From: Colwellia ponticola
GTDB taxonomy: Bacteria > Pseudomonadota > Gammaproteobacteria > Enterobacterales > Alteromonadaceae
Length of the DNA: 64,000 nt
Reading direction: 5' to 3'
Assembly (NCBI RefSeq): GCF_005885605.1
Contig: NZ_SZVP01000001.1
Span: 650,678-714,677 of the forward strand
Part shown: positions 18,855 to 28,451 of the stretch, in pieces
Layout: each line of letters opens with the position of its first letter
Position numbering within the stretch: the stretch's first letter is position 1
Notes under the pieces: generated by a model
What the model was told of the DNA's origin: nothing
Seen by the model: the letters and a program-made list of their open reading frames with translations, nothing else
Database searches by the model: none
Position numbers and translations under genes: made by a program

Positions 18855-19196
18855 TTATTTTTTCACCCATTGACCGTCAGCATTTTGAATTAAATGCCCT
18901 GACTGAGTTTTAGCCAAAGATTTTTCACCGGCTAGTTTAGTGACCTGCCCCATAGTCAATTTGTTTTTGCGAGCTAGGTCTAGGTAAATATCTTTACGTT
19001 TGTTATTAACTGTCTCAACTAAAGTAGTGACTTCACTACTAGCGACAACCACGCCTAAATAGCCATTAGGCATTTCACCCACAAGACCTTGGTCTTTTGC
19101 TTCATCAATAGATATTGCCCAAGCCGACAAGGCCAAAGTAGAAACAGTCAATGCTAAAGCCAGCTTTTTAAATGCGTGTTTTATTAATTTATTCAT
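18855..19196 (-). CDS. ydbL: YdbL family (DUF1318) periplasmic protein
   Basis: The 113-residue protein has a signal peptide (LIKHAFKKLALALTVSTLAL, cleaved near SAWA) and a DUF1318 domain with SIDEAKDQGLVGEMPNGYLG and VNNKRKDIYLDLARKN. In E. coli, YdbL is a periplasmic helper for the YdbH-YnbE envelope bridge. It is the last gene of ydbH-ynbE-ydbL, eight bases after ynbE. Length and order match. Confidence 0.9.
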   Translation of the reverse strand: MNKLIKHAFKKLALALTVSTLALSAWAISIDEAKDQGLVGEMPNGYLGVVVASSEVTTLVETVNNKRKDIYLDLARKNKLTMGQVTKLAGEKSLAKTQSGHLIQNADGQWVKK

Positions 19197-19204
19197 GATT
19201 GCTC

Positions 19205-19387
19205 CTAAAAAATATCACTGTCTTTACTGAAAATATCATCGAGTTCTTTATCTATTTTCACCCGAATTTCATGATCAATTTTGAGATTTAAGTTAATGGT
19301 AATCGGCTCTTTAGCACTCACTTCAACTTTGTGCGTACAAGCGGTCAATAAAAAGACTGCCAACAGAGGCGCCAGTATTTTGTCCAT
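19205..19387 (-). CDS. ynbE: YnbE family lipoprotein
   Basis: The 60-residue protein has a lipoprotein signal ending in the lipobox LLTAC (Cys17), followed by a short mature part with the typical EPITINLNLKIDHEIRVKID. YnbE is an outer-membrane lipoprotein that, with inner-membrane YdbH, is thought to form a bridge carrying phospholipid across the periplasm. It lies nine bases after the ydbH stop. Confidence 0.92.
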   Translation of the reverse strand: MDKILAPLLAVFLLTACTHKVEVSAKEPITINLNLKIDHEIRVKIDKELDDIFSKDSDIF

Positions 19388-19396
19388 AAATGTTCC

Positions 19397-22102
19397 TTAG
19401 TTTTTTGCATCTTGAAGCAGTGTGTTCTCAAAACGCTCGGTAATATTAAATGACTCAAGTAAACCAATTAAATCATAACTTAAATTTAAATTTAGGTTTA
19501 CCTCATTATCTAAGTCAGGATTTCGTCCTTTGATGACGGTGGTGAGTAACATATAGCCATCATCAGCCATTGATACTGCTGAAGAAAGTTGATGATAATG
19601 TAAGTTTTCTAAAGCATCAAATGCCAGCTTTACCTCAATAGCACTGCTTTTAAGCTCTTCAACCGCGGCGTTATTATAAACTTGAATAAGCCCGTCACCG
19701 ACATTATACAAATAGCCTGCTTTAATAAGCAGGTGTTCACCATCGTAAAAAACAGGTAAATCGCCCGATACCTTACCGGTAACAACTATACCTTGGTTTT
19801 TATCTAACTCGAGTAATTTTTCTAAATCTATGGTGGTTAACTTAACATTAATTGGCTGGGTATTAGTTAACGGCCATTGTAGTAGATCAATATCAAAACG
19901 CCCTTCTAATAAGCTAGCGCCGATATTTTTTAACTGCAGGGTTATCGTTTCGGGTGAAACATCAATAACAGTTGTCGCTGCTAAATGATTAATCTCTGTT
20001 ATCGTTTCTATTTTAGCAACGCTCAAGTTACTTGGTGGTTTGGCGTTAGCTGTTATCGACTTTAGTTGACCATTTTGTAAAGTAAAATGCTGTTGCCAAT
20101 TAAGATCTTGTAGCCAAGTACCAGCAACATCGCCACTAAGGTTTTGCACTGACAAAGCTAACGATAAAGGGTTAGTCATCAAGTCTTCAATGTTTTTACT
20201 CTTTTTTAATTGTCCTGTTAACTGGTAATCAAGCGTACCGTCAATTAGCGCTAACTTAATAGGTAACTTCAGATTAAGCGCCAGTATATCGGTGAGCGCC
20301 AGCTGCTCTGCTGATATTGATATCGTAGGCTGGTTTATATCACCGCTTACTTGTGCCGTCGCTATGGGCACATTATCGGCAATAAGTTGAGTATTTATCG
20401 TTAAATTATCAATACCACCTTTGACTATGGCTTTGAGTGTTATGTTATTGATTTTTATTACTTCAGGGTAGGTTAATTGCTTTATTTGATTATCAATAGC
20501 CAAGGCAAAAATGACACCTTTATTATTTATCTGTTGCTGATTTTTATTAATAACAATACTCCCCTGCCAATAACTAAGCAGTGATTTAATACTAGGTTGC
20601 CTATTGTTTTTTAGCGGCTGCCTAGTATTTAACTCGTTAATTTGAGGTCTCGCTGTTGCTGAGCCAGAAGATAAACTTAATTGCGCTAACTCAACAACGC
20701 TATCTTGGCTGAGTGTGAGCTGCCAACTATCACTATACTGCTTAAGATCACCCATCAGTTTTAGCGTTACTGGTTTTTTACTATAAGGCTGTAATTGGGT
20801 AACAGTCACTGGTCCTGTTAATGAAAAGCTAGCCTGCTGAGGATTAAGCACTACGACTAACCCTTGAGCGTTATAATTCAAGACGACATCGCTTAATAGT
20901 AGTGTAATTGGCTCACTTAAATGACCACTGGTTAATGCAACACCATCGCTGTTAATAATTTGTTTAGCAAAATCAAAAGTTAACGTACCTAATGGTCTAA
21001 TCGTTAAGCTATTAATAGCATTATCAGTAATCAGCTGAATTAACTGCGGCTCAACTCCTTGAACATTAAGTAACTGCGGTAAGTTCGCAGAACTGAGCCT
21101 TAACCCTTGTTTAAGCGTTTGTTTGTTATCGGCAAAATTAACCGCAAGTAAATTATCTATTAAACTAGTTTGCCAAGTAAAATCACTCGCAAGCTCAATC
21201 ATTGCCTGTGCATCGTCACCATATGCGCCGGTAAAATTGAAATCACTAAGCTGAGTTATTAAGCTCAAGCGCTGGTTACGCCAGTTAACTTGGCTGTCAA
21301 CTTTACCGCTAACTGACCAAGTGTTATCACTTAACAAGGAAGATATAACTACAGGAAAAGCGCTTTTATGTTGCAAGAAAAAGGCGCGTAATTTAGCTAA
21401 ATCGCCACTAATGTTGGCCGTTAACGTTTGGCTTTTATTGACAATATCAACGGCAAATATTTCTTCTTGCCAGTGATTAGCTAACGAGAAATTCAGCTGC
21501 TGAGGGTTTAGGGTAAATCGCCCTTGATAAACATCATTTTTCTTCTTAGTAAAAGGCTGAGAACTAAAAGGTTGATAACTAAAATGTTTAACATTAACGA
21601 CAACAGGCGTAGTAAGTAGAGAAAGCTCATTAAGCGCGGCGCTAATAAGAGCGGGTAATTCTCGCAATTCGAGAGCACTTTTTTCAGGGGATACTATAGG
21701 TACGGTGTTGATAGGAACAGTAACATCAGCTTTTAAACGAAGATTAACCTCGGTAATATTTATCACTGAAATAGCCGCTAATGACGTATTATTTGTAGCG
21801 CTATCTGCTGCAGTATTGGTAGTGGTATTGCTTATTTTTGTGAGCGGAGGCGAGTTAAGTTGCCATGTTATAAAGCTATCAAGTAACGCTGCTTCGGCAT
21901 AAGGTGAGTCAACACACAAACGTTTAATCACCACATCAAGGTTTTTATTTATATCAAAATCAAGACAGGTTAACGCACTGTTATGTTCACTAAGGTAATG
22001 ATTAGCGATGAAAGTCACTACTGAGCTTCGATTATAAAATATCGAACTTAGGGTAATAATAATGACCAAGCCTATGGCCAAAGTAACGTTAAGCAACCGC
22101 AC
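19397..22102 (-). CDS. ydbH: YdbH family AsmA-like envelope protein
   Basis: The 901-residue protein has one N-terminal membrane helix (LLNVTLAIGLVIIITLSS) and a long periplasmic region rich in beta-strand patterns, as in the AsmA-like bridge proteins TamB, YhdP and YdbH. The C-terminal part (after about residue 760) has the conserved INVKLTTIDLEKLLEL and VTGKVSGDLPVFYDGEHLLI. In E. coli YdbH works redundantly with TamB and YhdP in phospholipid transport to the outer membrane, and with YnbE and YdbL. First gene of the operon; family length is about 880. Confidence 0.9.
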   Translation of the reverse strand: MRLLNVTLAIGLVIIITLSSIFYNRSSVVTFIANHYLSEHNSALTCLDFDINKNLDVVIKRLCVDSPYAEAALLDSFITWQLNSPPLTKISNTTTNTAADSATNNTSLAAISVINITEVNLRLKADVTVPINTVPIVSPEKSALELRELPALISAALNELSLLTTPVVVNVKHFSYQPFSSQPFTKKKNDVYQGRFTLNPQQLNFSLANHWQEEIFAVDIVNKSQTLTANISGDLAKLRAFFLQHKSAFPVVISSLLSDNTWSVSGKVDSQVNWRNQRLSLITQLSDFNFTGAYGDDAQAMIELASDFTWQTSLIDNLLAVNFADNKQTLKQGLRLSSANLPQLLNVQGVEPQLIQLITDNAINSLTIRPLGTLTFDFAKQIINSDGVALTSGHLSEPITLLLSDVVLNYNAQGLVVVLNPQQASFSLTGPVTVTQLQPYSKKPVTLKLMGDLKQYSDSWQLTLSQDSVVELAQLSLSSGSATARPQINELNTRQPLKNNRQPSIKSLLSYWQGSIVINKNQQQINNKGVIFALAIDNQIKQLTYPEVIKINNITLKAIVKGGIDNLTINTQLIADNVPIATAQVSGDINQPTISISAEQLALTDILALNLKLPIKLALIDGTLDYQLTGQLKKSKNIEDLMTNPLSLALSVQNLSGDVAGTWLQDLNWQQHFTLQNGQLKSITANAKPPSNLSVAKIETITEINHLAATTVIDVSPETITLQLKNIGASLLEGRFDIDLLQWPLTNTQPINVKLTTIDLEKLLELDKNQGIVVTGKVSGDLPVFYDGEHLLIKAGYLYNVGDGLIQVYNNAAVEELKSSAIEVKLAFDALENLHYHQLSSAVSMADDGYMLLTTVIKGRNPDLDNEVNLNLNLSYDLIGLLESFNITERFENTLLQDAKN

Positions 22103-22174
22103 AATAATCCTTTATGTTCAATAACCGCTTAGCTCTTAAAGGTTTATTAAAAAGGTAATAATCTGTTCAATAAA

Positions 22175-22906
22175 CTACTTAAAGGCTAACTTAATATATT
22201 GATTAACTTTATCATTGTTTAGCCGTTGTGGGGATAAACGATCTACTATTTCTAGTGTTTGATGTACTTTACTTAAACCTACTTTGTCCTCTAAAGGCAA
22301 GCTTTCAAAAGATGGATCGCTAATCGTTTCATTAAGTAATGCTAAAGTACTCTTCAGTGTTGACTGAAAATCTGGCTGCAATTTTTGCTCTTCAATATTG
22401 CTAAGCATGGCTTTGGCGCTAGTTAATGCCGCCGTTAACACTTTGATTGTCTCACTACCGTTAGCACTATCATCAGTATCAGTGTCACTTTCGGTATTGG
22501 TATTGTCATCAGTCTCGTCTGAATTTAACCGTTCAATAAAGTCACCAAGAAAACTTGTTAATGTTGTGGTCGAAGTACTCGCTTGAGCTTCACTAGCATT
22601 AACTTTACTACCGGTTAAATTATCATAATCGCCTTTTGAAATAAGACCAAATTGATAAAGCTTTTCTTTTAAGGCGTCAATATCGTCAAAGCTTAATTGC
22701 GCACCGCTAAAAAACTCGGTACTAATGACATTAATTTTTTGAGCCCTACTTGACAAGTAAATACTATTATCAACGCCAGTCGACGTTTCGCTTTTAATGA
22801 CGTTTGTGGTGTCTTTTACCGTCACTGCGGTAACTTCAGCAGTATCTTTCTGGCTGACAGTATTATTAACAGTGGCGCTATTATAGAGACCTAGATTATT
22901 TATCAT
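22175..22906 (-). CDS. Conserved hypothetical protein, acidic linker
   Basis: The 243-residue protein is not recognised. It has a low-complexity N-terminus, a helical segment SFDDIDALKEKLYQFGLIS near residues 70-95, an acidic Ser/Asp/Thr linker near 130-150 (a run of TESDTDTDDSANGSE), and a helical C-terminus. There is no signal peptide or membrane helix. It lies upstream of ydbH in the same direction, 72 bases away. The layout of two helical parts joined by an acidic linker is reminiscent of small flagellar or secretion-associated proteins, but nothing supports that further. Confidence 0.6.
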   Translation of the reverse strand: MINNLGLYNSATVNNTVSQKDTAEVTAVTVKDTTNVIKSETSTGVDNSIYLSSRAQKINVISTEFFSGAQLSFDDIDALKEKLYQFGLISKGDYDNLTGSKVNASEAQASTSTTTLTSFLGDFIERLNSDETDDNTNTESDTDTDDSANGSETIKVLTAALTSAKAMLSNIEEQKLQPDFQSTLKSTLALLNETISDPSFESLPLEDKVGLSKVHQTLEIVDRLSPQRLNNDKVNQYIKLAFK

Positions 22907-23021
22907 TGAGTTTTATACCGAGTTATTGCGCAGTTAATGCCTAGTGACTACCGCAAAAAATTGACAGTAATTAATTGATTACCTTTATAATAAGAATAAG
23001 CAATTTACATACCATTTACAC

Positions 23022-23060
23022 AAAAAAACACTACCAGTAAACTTTACTGATAGTGTTTTT
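23022..23060 (-). terminator. Terminator after ahpF
   Basis: The near-perfect stem AAACACTA...TAGTGTTT with a nested CAGTAAACTTTACTG palindrome is flanked by A- and T-runs on both sides. It lies 27 bases after the ahpF stop read leftward and can work in either direction. The stretch to the hypothetical gene at 22175 holds nothing else. Confidence 0.8.
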
Positions 23061-23087
23061 GGGTATTAAGTTCAACGATAAAGCGTA

Positions 23088-24659
23088 TTAATCCTCTTGG
23101 CGAATTAGGTAGTCAAAAGCACCTAACGCAGCATTAGCACCACTGCCCATGGCAATAATTATTTGCTTATAAGGACTGTTAGTCACATCACCTGCGGCAA
23201 ATACACCGGCCACTGAGGTTTGTCCTGCGCTACCGGTGATAATTTCACCGCGATTAGTTAGTTCTATGTCACCTTGTAAAAACTCACTGTTGGGCACTAA
23301 ACCTATTTGTACAAAAATACCGGCTAATGCTAAATCATGCTCTGTACCACTAAGGCGATCGGTGTAACGTAAACTAGTAACACGTCTACCATCCCCCAAT
23401 ACTTCTGTCGTTTGGGCACTGGTAATAATAGTGACATTGGCTAATGATTTTGCTTTTCTGACTAAAACGTCATCTGCACGTAAAGTATCGGCAAACTCTA
23501 AAACGGTTACCTGCTCAACTAAACCTGCTAAGTCAATCGCCGCTTCAATACCTGAATTACCGCCGCCAATAACCGCGACCGATTTACCTTTAAATAAGGG
23601 ACCATCGCAATGCGGGCAATAAGCAACTCCTTTACCGCGATACTCATGCTCACCGGGTACATTCATTTCACGCCAGCGCGCACCAGTTGCTAACACTACC
23701 GACTTACTTTTTAAGACGGCACCATTTTCTAGGCTAACTTCAATTAAGCCCGTTGCTTGATTACGCTTTACGCTATTAGCTTTATTACTGTTCATGATAT
23801 CAACGTCATATTCACGCACATGCTCTTCTAAGCTAGCAACTAATTTGGGGCCTTCTGTAGCTTTTACCGAAATAAAGTTTTCAATGGCCATAGTATCGCT
23901 AACTTGTCCGCCAAATTTATCGGCAACTAAGCCAGTATTAATGCCTTTTCGGGCCGCATAAATTGCCGCTGCAGCGCCCGCGGGACCACCACCGACCACT
24001 AAGAAATCATAGTTATCTTTATTCTCTAAGGCTTTGGCTTGACGAGCACCAGCATTTTTATCGACTTTATTTAATATATCGGTTAATGAAACTCGGCCTT
24101 GGCTAAACGACTCACCATTTAAATAAACACTCGGCACAGCCATTATATCGCGATCAAACACCTCGGTTTGAAATAACGAACCATCAATCATGGTGTGTTT
24201 TATCTTCGGATTAATCGCTGCCATCATATTTAACGCCTGCACTACATCAGGACAATTTTGACAACTTAGCGAGATATAGGTTTCAAAAACAAAGTCGCCT
24301 TCAAGATTACGTACTTGTTCTATTTGCTCGGCATCAATTTTTAAGGGGTGTGAACCACTATGTAATAACGCCATCACTAACGAGGTAAATTCATGCCCCA
24401 TAGGTAAACCGGCAAAGCGCATTTCACTGTTAGTTGCGACGCTGCGTACCAACATTGATGGCACTCGCTCTGCTGGAGCTTGTTCAGTATTATTACCATC
24501 AATGGCACTAACCAGTGGTGATAATTGCGCAATTTGTGTTACCAGTTGCGTCAGTTCTTTTGCCTTAGGACTTTCATCAGTAAAAGTGACTAGCTCGACC
24601 GGTGTTGTTAAGTTATCTAAATAACCTTTGAGTTGTGCTTGTAAATTTGTGTCTAACAT
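23088..24659 (-). CDS. ahpF: Alkyl hydroperoxide reductase subunit F
   Basis: The 523-residue flavoprotein has the AhpF layout: a double thioredoxin-fold N-terminal domain with the redox pair in [10 protein letters not shown] near residue 130, a FAD motif [19 protein letters not shown] near residue 220, the thioredoxin-reductase type CPHCDGP near residue 345, an NADH motif [18 protein letters not shown] and the C-terminal [16 protein letters not shown]. It passes electrons from NADH to AhpC. Its gene is 251 bases after ahpC and the gap holds a long inverted repeat. Length matches the family. Confidence 0.96.
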   Translation of the reverse strand: MLDTNLQAQLKGYLDNLTTPVELVTFTDESPKAKELTQLVTQIAQLSPLVSAIDGNNTEQAPAERVPSMLVRSVATNSEMRFAGLPMGHEFTSLVMALLHSGSHPLKIDAEQIEQVRNLEGDFVFETYISLSCQNCPDVVQALNMMAAINPKIKHTMIDGSLFQTEVFDRDIMAVPSVYLNGESFSQGRVSLTDILNKVDKNAGARQAKALENKDNYDFLVVGGGPAGAAAAIYAARKGINTGLVADKFGGQVSDTMAIENFISVKATEGPKLVASLEEHVREYDVDIMNSNKANSVKRNQATGLIEVSLENGAVLKSKSVVLATGARWREMNVPGEHEYRGKGVAYCPHCDGPLFKGKSVAVIGGGNSGIEAAIDLAGLVEQVTVLEFADTLRADDVLVRKAKSLANVTIITSAQTTEVLGDGRRVTSLRYTDRLSGTEHDLALAGIFVQIGLVPNSEFLQGDIELTNRGEIITGSAGQTSVAGVFAAGDVTNSPYKQIIIAMGSGANAALGAFDYLIRQED

Positions 24660-24790
24660 AATGACCTCTGCTGCTACTCGATGAATATGGAGAAAGTGAT
24701 AAGGAAATAAATCTTTAATTTTTAGCTGCTAAACCTGCTTGTTCAACTATTAACGCTAGCTTCACTTAGGTTTGAGTACTAGTTTGATTG

Positions 24791-24891
24791 AGGTTTGAAT
24801 TAAATGCTTTTTGATCAAGGCAAAAAGAATGAGCATAGGTTTTCTATGTGATTTCTTTTTAACGAAGAGCAAGAAGCATTTAAATTAACCT
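24791..24891. repeat. Long imperfect inverted repeat between ahpC and ahpF
   Basis: The arms 24791-24838 and 24844-24891 are imperfectly complementary about centre 24841: AATTAAATGCTTTTTG on the left matches the inverted right-hand TAAGAAGCATTTAAATT region, then come AAAAAGAA and CATAG...CTATG around a short loop. The transcript could fold into a hairpin of nearly 50 pairs. It may be a mobile small repeat or an mRNA device setting the AhpC:AhpF ratio. The gap 24660-24910 holds no gene. Confidence 0.65.
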
Positions 24892-24910
24892 AAGAAAACT
24901 CACTAATAAC

Positions 24911-25495
24911 TTAGATTTTACCGACTAAGTCTAGTGAAGGTGCTAAGGTGTCAGCACCTGGTTGCCATGCCGCCGGACAAACTTCACCGTCGTGCTCTGC
25001 AACATACTGCGCTGCTTTAACTTTACGCAGTAATTCTGCTGCGCTTCGCCCTATACCTAAGTCATGTACCTCAGCGATTTTGATTTCGCCTTCAGGGTTA
25101 ATCACAAACGTACCACGAAGTGCTAAACCGTCTTCTTCAATCATGACACCGAAGTTACGAGTAATTCTGCCCGTTGGGTCGCCAATCATTGGGTATTTAA
25201 TTTTGTTAATCGTGTCTGACGTGTCGTGCCATGCTTTATGAGTAAAGTGGGTATCGGTTGATACTGAGTAAACTTCAACGCCCATTTTTTGTAATTCTTC
25301 GTAGTGATCTGCCATGTCACCTAATTCAGTAGGACAAACAAAAGTGAAGTCAGCTGGGTAGAAGAAAACTACTGACCATTTATCAGCAAGGTCTTTTTCG
25401 CTTAACTCAACAAACTCACCATTGTGAAAAGCAGTCGCGTTAAAAGGTAATAATGTCGTATTGATAATTGATTTATTAGAAACTGATTGGTTCAT
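24911..25495 (-). CDS. ahpC: Alkyl hydroperoxide reductase subunit C (peroxiredoxin)
   Basis: The 194-residue 2-Cys peroxiredoxin has the peroxidatic cysteine in [11 protein letters not shown] near residue 54 and the resolving cysteine in GEVCPAAW near residue 173. [13 protein letters not shown] and TRNFGVM are typical of AhpC1. It reduces hydrogen and alkyl peroxides and is recycled by AhpF. An AGGAG site precedes the start (seen on the reverse strand as GGAGTTCATCATG). The OxyR-type site upstream suggests peroxide induction. Confidence 0.97.
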   Translation of the reverse strand: MNQSVSNKSIINTTLLPFNATAFHNGEFVELSEKDLADKWSVVFFYPADFTFVCPTELGDMADHYEELQKMGVEVYSVSTDTHFTHKAWHDTSDTINKIKYPMIGDPTGRITRNFGVMIEEDGLALRGTFVINPEGEIKIAEVHDLGIGRSAAELLRKVKAAQYVAEHDGEVCPAAWQPGADTLAPSLDLVGKI

Positions 25496-25609
25496 GATGA
25501 ACTCCTATTAAATAGTATATTAAATGAAACGTTAAAGCTGTTTCGTTGAAGACAGGAGAATAATAGCGCCAGTAAGTTGATAAATATAATCGATAGTAAT
25601 TATGATATT

Positions 25610-25626
25610 GATAGGTTAAAGCTATT
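25610..25626. promoter_or_regulatory. OxyR half-site upstream of ahpC
   Basis: GATAGGTTAAAGCTATT agrees with the OxyR half-site consensus GATAGGTTNAACCTATC at 15 of 16 defined positions or close to it, including ATAG-N7-CTAT. It lies about 115 bases upstream of the ahpC start and next to oxyR. Additional GATAG elements occur at 25592 and 25627 but with less regular spacing. Identity of the motif is seen; OxyR binding is inferred. Confidence 0.6.
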
Positions 25627-25707
25627 GATAGAGTTAGTCGTGTCATGCTCGTGATGATGAGAAAACACTAAAGTCTGTTGATCTTGGGAAATGGTTAATG
25701 AGTAAGG

Positions 25708-26607
25708 TTAAGTAATAATATCACTAAGCGATTTTCGAACACTAGCCACTATTGCGCGAACACATTCCATACGCGAGTAATTAGGCCTAATCACCAAGGA
25801 AATGCCTCGCACAGGTACCGGCGCTTTAAACTGACCATAATGAATAGTATTACTAGCTAAGTTCCCTTGGGCAGCAAGCGCTGGCAGTAGAGTAATACCC
25901 ATACCACTAGCGACCATATGACGCAGTGTTTCTAAACTGGTTGCTTGAAAACTATTATCTTCTTTCGCACCAGCGGAGAAGCAATATCCCATTGCTTGAT
26001 CTTTCAGGCAATGACCATCGGCTAAAGTAAGAATTTTCTCATTATGTAAATCAGCAAGTGATAAGTTTTTTTTCTGAGCGAGTGGATGATTTTTTGGTGT
26101 TGCCAGCATTAATGGTTCATCGAATAGCTGATAAGACTCGAATTTTTCCATCTCAGCAAGGTAAGGTAAAATCAGTACGTCTAATTTTCCTTGATCTAAT
26201 TGCTCTAACAGTACTTTAGTTTGATTTTCATGAAGGAAAAAATTTATGTTAGGTAAAGCAGTATTTAAGTTGGCCATAATATGTGGCAATAAATAAGGCG
26301 CTAATGTGGGGATTAAACCTAGATGCAAGTCACCGGCAAACGGGTCAAGTAAGGCTTTAGCGCAAGATTCAAACTGCCCTGCCGCTTGCAGTACTTTACG
26401 TGCTTCTTTAACCAGTTGTTCACCTGCTGGTGTTAGCATAACATTACGACGGTGGCGCTCGACTAGCTGTAAACCTAACTGCTCTTCTAATTTCATTAAT
26501 TGACCACTCAGGGTAGGCTGACTAACAAAACAAGACTGTGCTGCTTTACCAAAGTGTTTGTGTTTATCTATAGCGGTTAAATATTCTAAGTCACGCAATT
26601 TAATCAT
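25708..26607 (-). CDS. oxyR: Hydrogen peroxide-sensing LysR regulator OxyR
   Basis: The 299-residue LysR protein has the OxyR signatures MIKLRDLEYLTAIDKHKHFG at the N-terminus and DGHCLKDQAMGYC, which places the sensing cysteines nine residues apart as Cys199 and Cys208 are in E. coli. TSLETLRHMVASGMGITLLP is also conserved. It activates peroxide defence when the disulfide forms. The gene precedes ahpC and ahpF in the same direction, with the half-site in between. Confidence 0.95.
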   Translation of the reverse strand: MIKLRDLEYLTAIDKHKHFGKAAQSCFVSQPTLSGQLMKLEEQLGLQLVERHRRNVMLTPAGEQLVKEARKVLQAAGQFESCAKALLDPFAGDLHLGLIPTLAPYLLPHIMANLNTALPNINFFLHENQTKVLLEQLDQGKLDVLILPYLAEMEKFESYQLFDEPLMLATPKNHPLAQKKNLSLADLHNEKILTLADGHCLKDQAMGYCFSAGAKEDNSFQATSLETLRHMVASGMGITLLPALAAQGNLASNTIHYGQFKAPVPVRGISLVIRPNYSRMECVRAIVASVRKSLSDIIT

Positions 26608-26743
26608 AGTTAAAGCCTATCAATTAATAATAAAAAGAGGGTTTTAACTATAGTATTATGCTCAGCGAGGGAAAGCGAGTTTCCTTGTGTATAAGGTCAA
26701 AAACTGTGAATAAAGAATAAAATTAGCGATATATTTGTCAATA

Positions 26744-27361
26744 TTAGCCAATAATTAGCCAAATACCGACACCCATCATTAAGCTACCCGCAATACGATT
26801 CATCCATTTGATATTATCACCGCGACTTAGCAATCTTCTCAGGCTTTTACCACCCGTTGCATAGGCCATCATGCTGGTAAATTCTGTAAACATGATAACA
26901 CTGAGTAAAACCAGTAACTGTGGCGCCACTTCGCGATCAACACTAATAAAAGGCGGCAGTAGTGATATCATAAAAGCCCACCCCTTCGGGTTAGCAATGG
27001 CGGTAACAAACCCCTGCATAAATAAAGCACTGCGACTTACATCACTTAGCTTATTTTCGCCTATAGGTATTTTACCTTTTGCGCGCCACATGTTTACACC
27101 AATATATACTAAATAAGTCCCCCCAAGCCATTTCAATAGCTCAAATATATCAGGGTAGTTAAGCATAATAGTAGCCACACCAAGTACTGCCGCAATAGCG
27201 ACAATAGCGACACCAATAAGCTCCCCCATCATCATCCACAATGTACGACGTACACCAATGCTCATACCAAGGGTCATGGCTAAGGTCATACACATGCCTG
27301 GGGTGATAGAAACAAAAAAGAAGGTTGGAATAAAAACGGCAAGCATCGCTAAATCAAGCAT
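26744..27361 (-). CDS. LysE/RhtB family amino-acid exporter
   Basis: The 205-residue membrane protein has the LysE/RhtB topology of about six helices. Signatures are SITPGMCMTLAMTLGMSIGVR near residues 17-37, WLGGTYLVYIGVNMWR near residue 75 and FVTAIANPKGWAFMISLLPP near residue 117. Members export amino acids such as homoserine, threonine or lysine; the substrate here is not visible. It stands alone upstream of oxyR in the same direction. Confidence 0.88.
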   Translation of the reverse strand: MLDLAMLAVFIPTFFFVSITPGMCMTLAMTLGMSIGVRRTLWMMMGELIGVAIVAIAAVLGVATIMLNYPDIFELLKWLGGTYLVYIGVNMWRAKGKIPIGENKLSDVSRSALFMQGFVTAIANPKGWAFMISLLPPFISVDREVAPQLLVLLSVIMFTEFTSMMAYATGGKSLRRLLSRGDNIKWMNRIAGSLMMGVGIWLIIG

Positions 27362-27615
27362 ATAATTTACCTTAAGTTAAATTATAAAAGGATAACTGAC
27401 TGACACCTTAACTAATACGGGACTATTTTCTGATGCTAGCGTGGGGTGTTATCGAGAGCGTAATGATAAGTAATAAAGTGAGGGTTATCAACGGAGAATA
27501 ATGATAGTTGATTAAGGTAACATCGAAAAATTAGTTTACGCTACAACATTAATTACTGTGAGAAGAGCACCTTCTCAACAGTAATTGCCGTTAACTTAAC
27601 ATGAACTAATTTAAG

Positions 27616-27741
27616 TTAGCTTAACAGTGAAGTCCAATGTAAAAGCATTGGTAATAAACCGGTACCGGCAAATGCTAATAATATCATTGCTACATTAATG
27701 GCAGAGGTAGTTTCTTTAAAGTCTTCTTCGTGGTGTGACAT
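27616..27741 (-). CDS. Small single-pass membrane protein under an FNR box
   Basis: The 41-residue protein starts MSHHEEDFKETTSAI and continues as one hydrophobic helix (VAMILLAFAGTGLLPMLL) ending HWTSLLS. The ATG is preceded by AGGAAG at a good distance, and a perfect FNR box lies 83 bases upstream, so the expected transcript start fits an FNR-activated promoter. I do not recognise the family; the size and layout resemble small subunits of respiratory complexes such as cytochrome oxidases. Function is not known. Confidence 0.65.
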   Translation of the reverse strand: MSHHEEDFKETTSAINVAMILLAFAGTGLLPMLLHWTSLLS

Positions 27742-27823
27742 GGTCTAGCTTCCTATACAACAAATAATTGACTAAAATACGGCGCACATTTTAGCTGAAA
27801 TTAAAAGCTATAGACAGAAAAAG

Positions 27824-27837
27824 TTGATCTAAATCAA
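27824..27837. promoter_or_regulatory. FNR-type binding site
   Basis: TTGATCTAAATCAA matches the FNR/EtrA/Anr consensus TTGAT-N4-ATCAA at all ten positions. If centred at -41.5, the transcript would begin near 27789, 48 bases before the small membrane protein start. The site is symmetric, so rightward transcription is also possible. Confidence 0.75.
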
Positions 27838-28451
27838 CCTTTACAACACCATAACAAGCCGTTTTACAAAACACAGGGGGTACTTTTTTTAGTGATTGAT
27901 CGCCTTAAAAAACTACCTAAGCGACTTAATAATAAGGATTATTCGCCCAGTCTATTCCTAGAGCATTACAATATAGACTATAAAAAAAGAACATAAGGCT
28001 ACTGGTAATAATGTAGGCCAAGCGTGTCCGTCTGCTATTGAATTTGTCGAATAAATCTCGCGATAAAATACCGGCAGTAAGCACGCTCAACCAAAGTCGA
28101 TAAAAGCATGAGTTTGATCAGTGTGGTAAATTGATAAAATTGTTACTAGACAACCAATAAAAACCCAACACCAAATAAATGCTGTTGGGTTTTTAATTAT
28201 GTAAAATAAAATGCAGTGCTATTATTAACTTATATGAGGCGCTATTGAACTTTCAAGATTAAATTTACTCGTCTTTATACCATAGGAGTAAAGCGTTTTA
28301 GTCGCGGGGAATAGTGTGTAGCCGAATCCTTCAGATAGGATATCCTGGTCATTTTTATAGCGTTATGCCCTTTTTATTTGCATTACATCCTTGTATAAAT
28401 ACCCAACAAAACGCTAAAAAAAGTACCAAATATCAATATCCCCTAATGAAA
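27838..28451. other. Gene-poor stretch
   Basis: Apart from one rightward 34-codon frame (27892-27996) without clear support, I see no gene. The only strong structure is the terminator at 28159. The stretch 28195-28451 holds nothing I can support. Confidence 0.4.
28159..28194. terminator. Bidirectional rho-independent terminator
   Basis: AAAAACCCAACA (28159-28170) pairs perfectly with TGTTGGGTTTTT (28183-28194) around a 12-base loop. A- and T-runs flank both sides. Read leftward it follows the small gene at 28452; read rightward it would end any transcript from the FNR region. Confidence 0.8.

Noticed and set aside
27892..27996. Rightward 34-codon frame (MIDRLKKLPKRL...) on the other side of the FNR box
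   Set aside because: GTG start, a G-rich but poorly spaced ribosome site and no recognisable domain; the FNR box fits the leftward membrane protein better.
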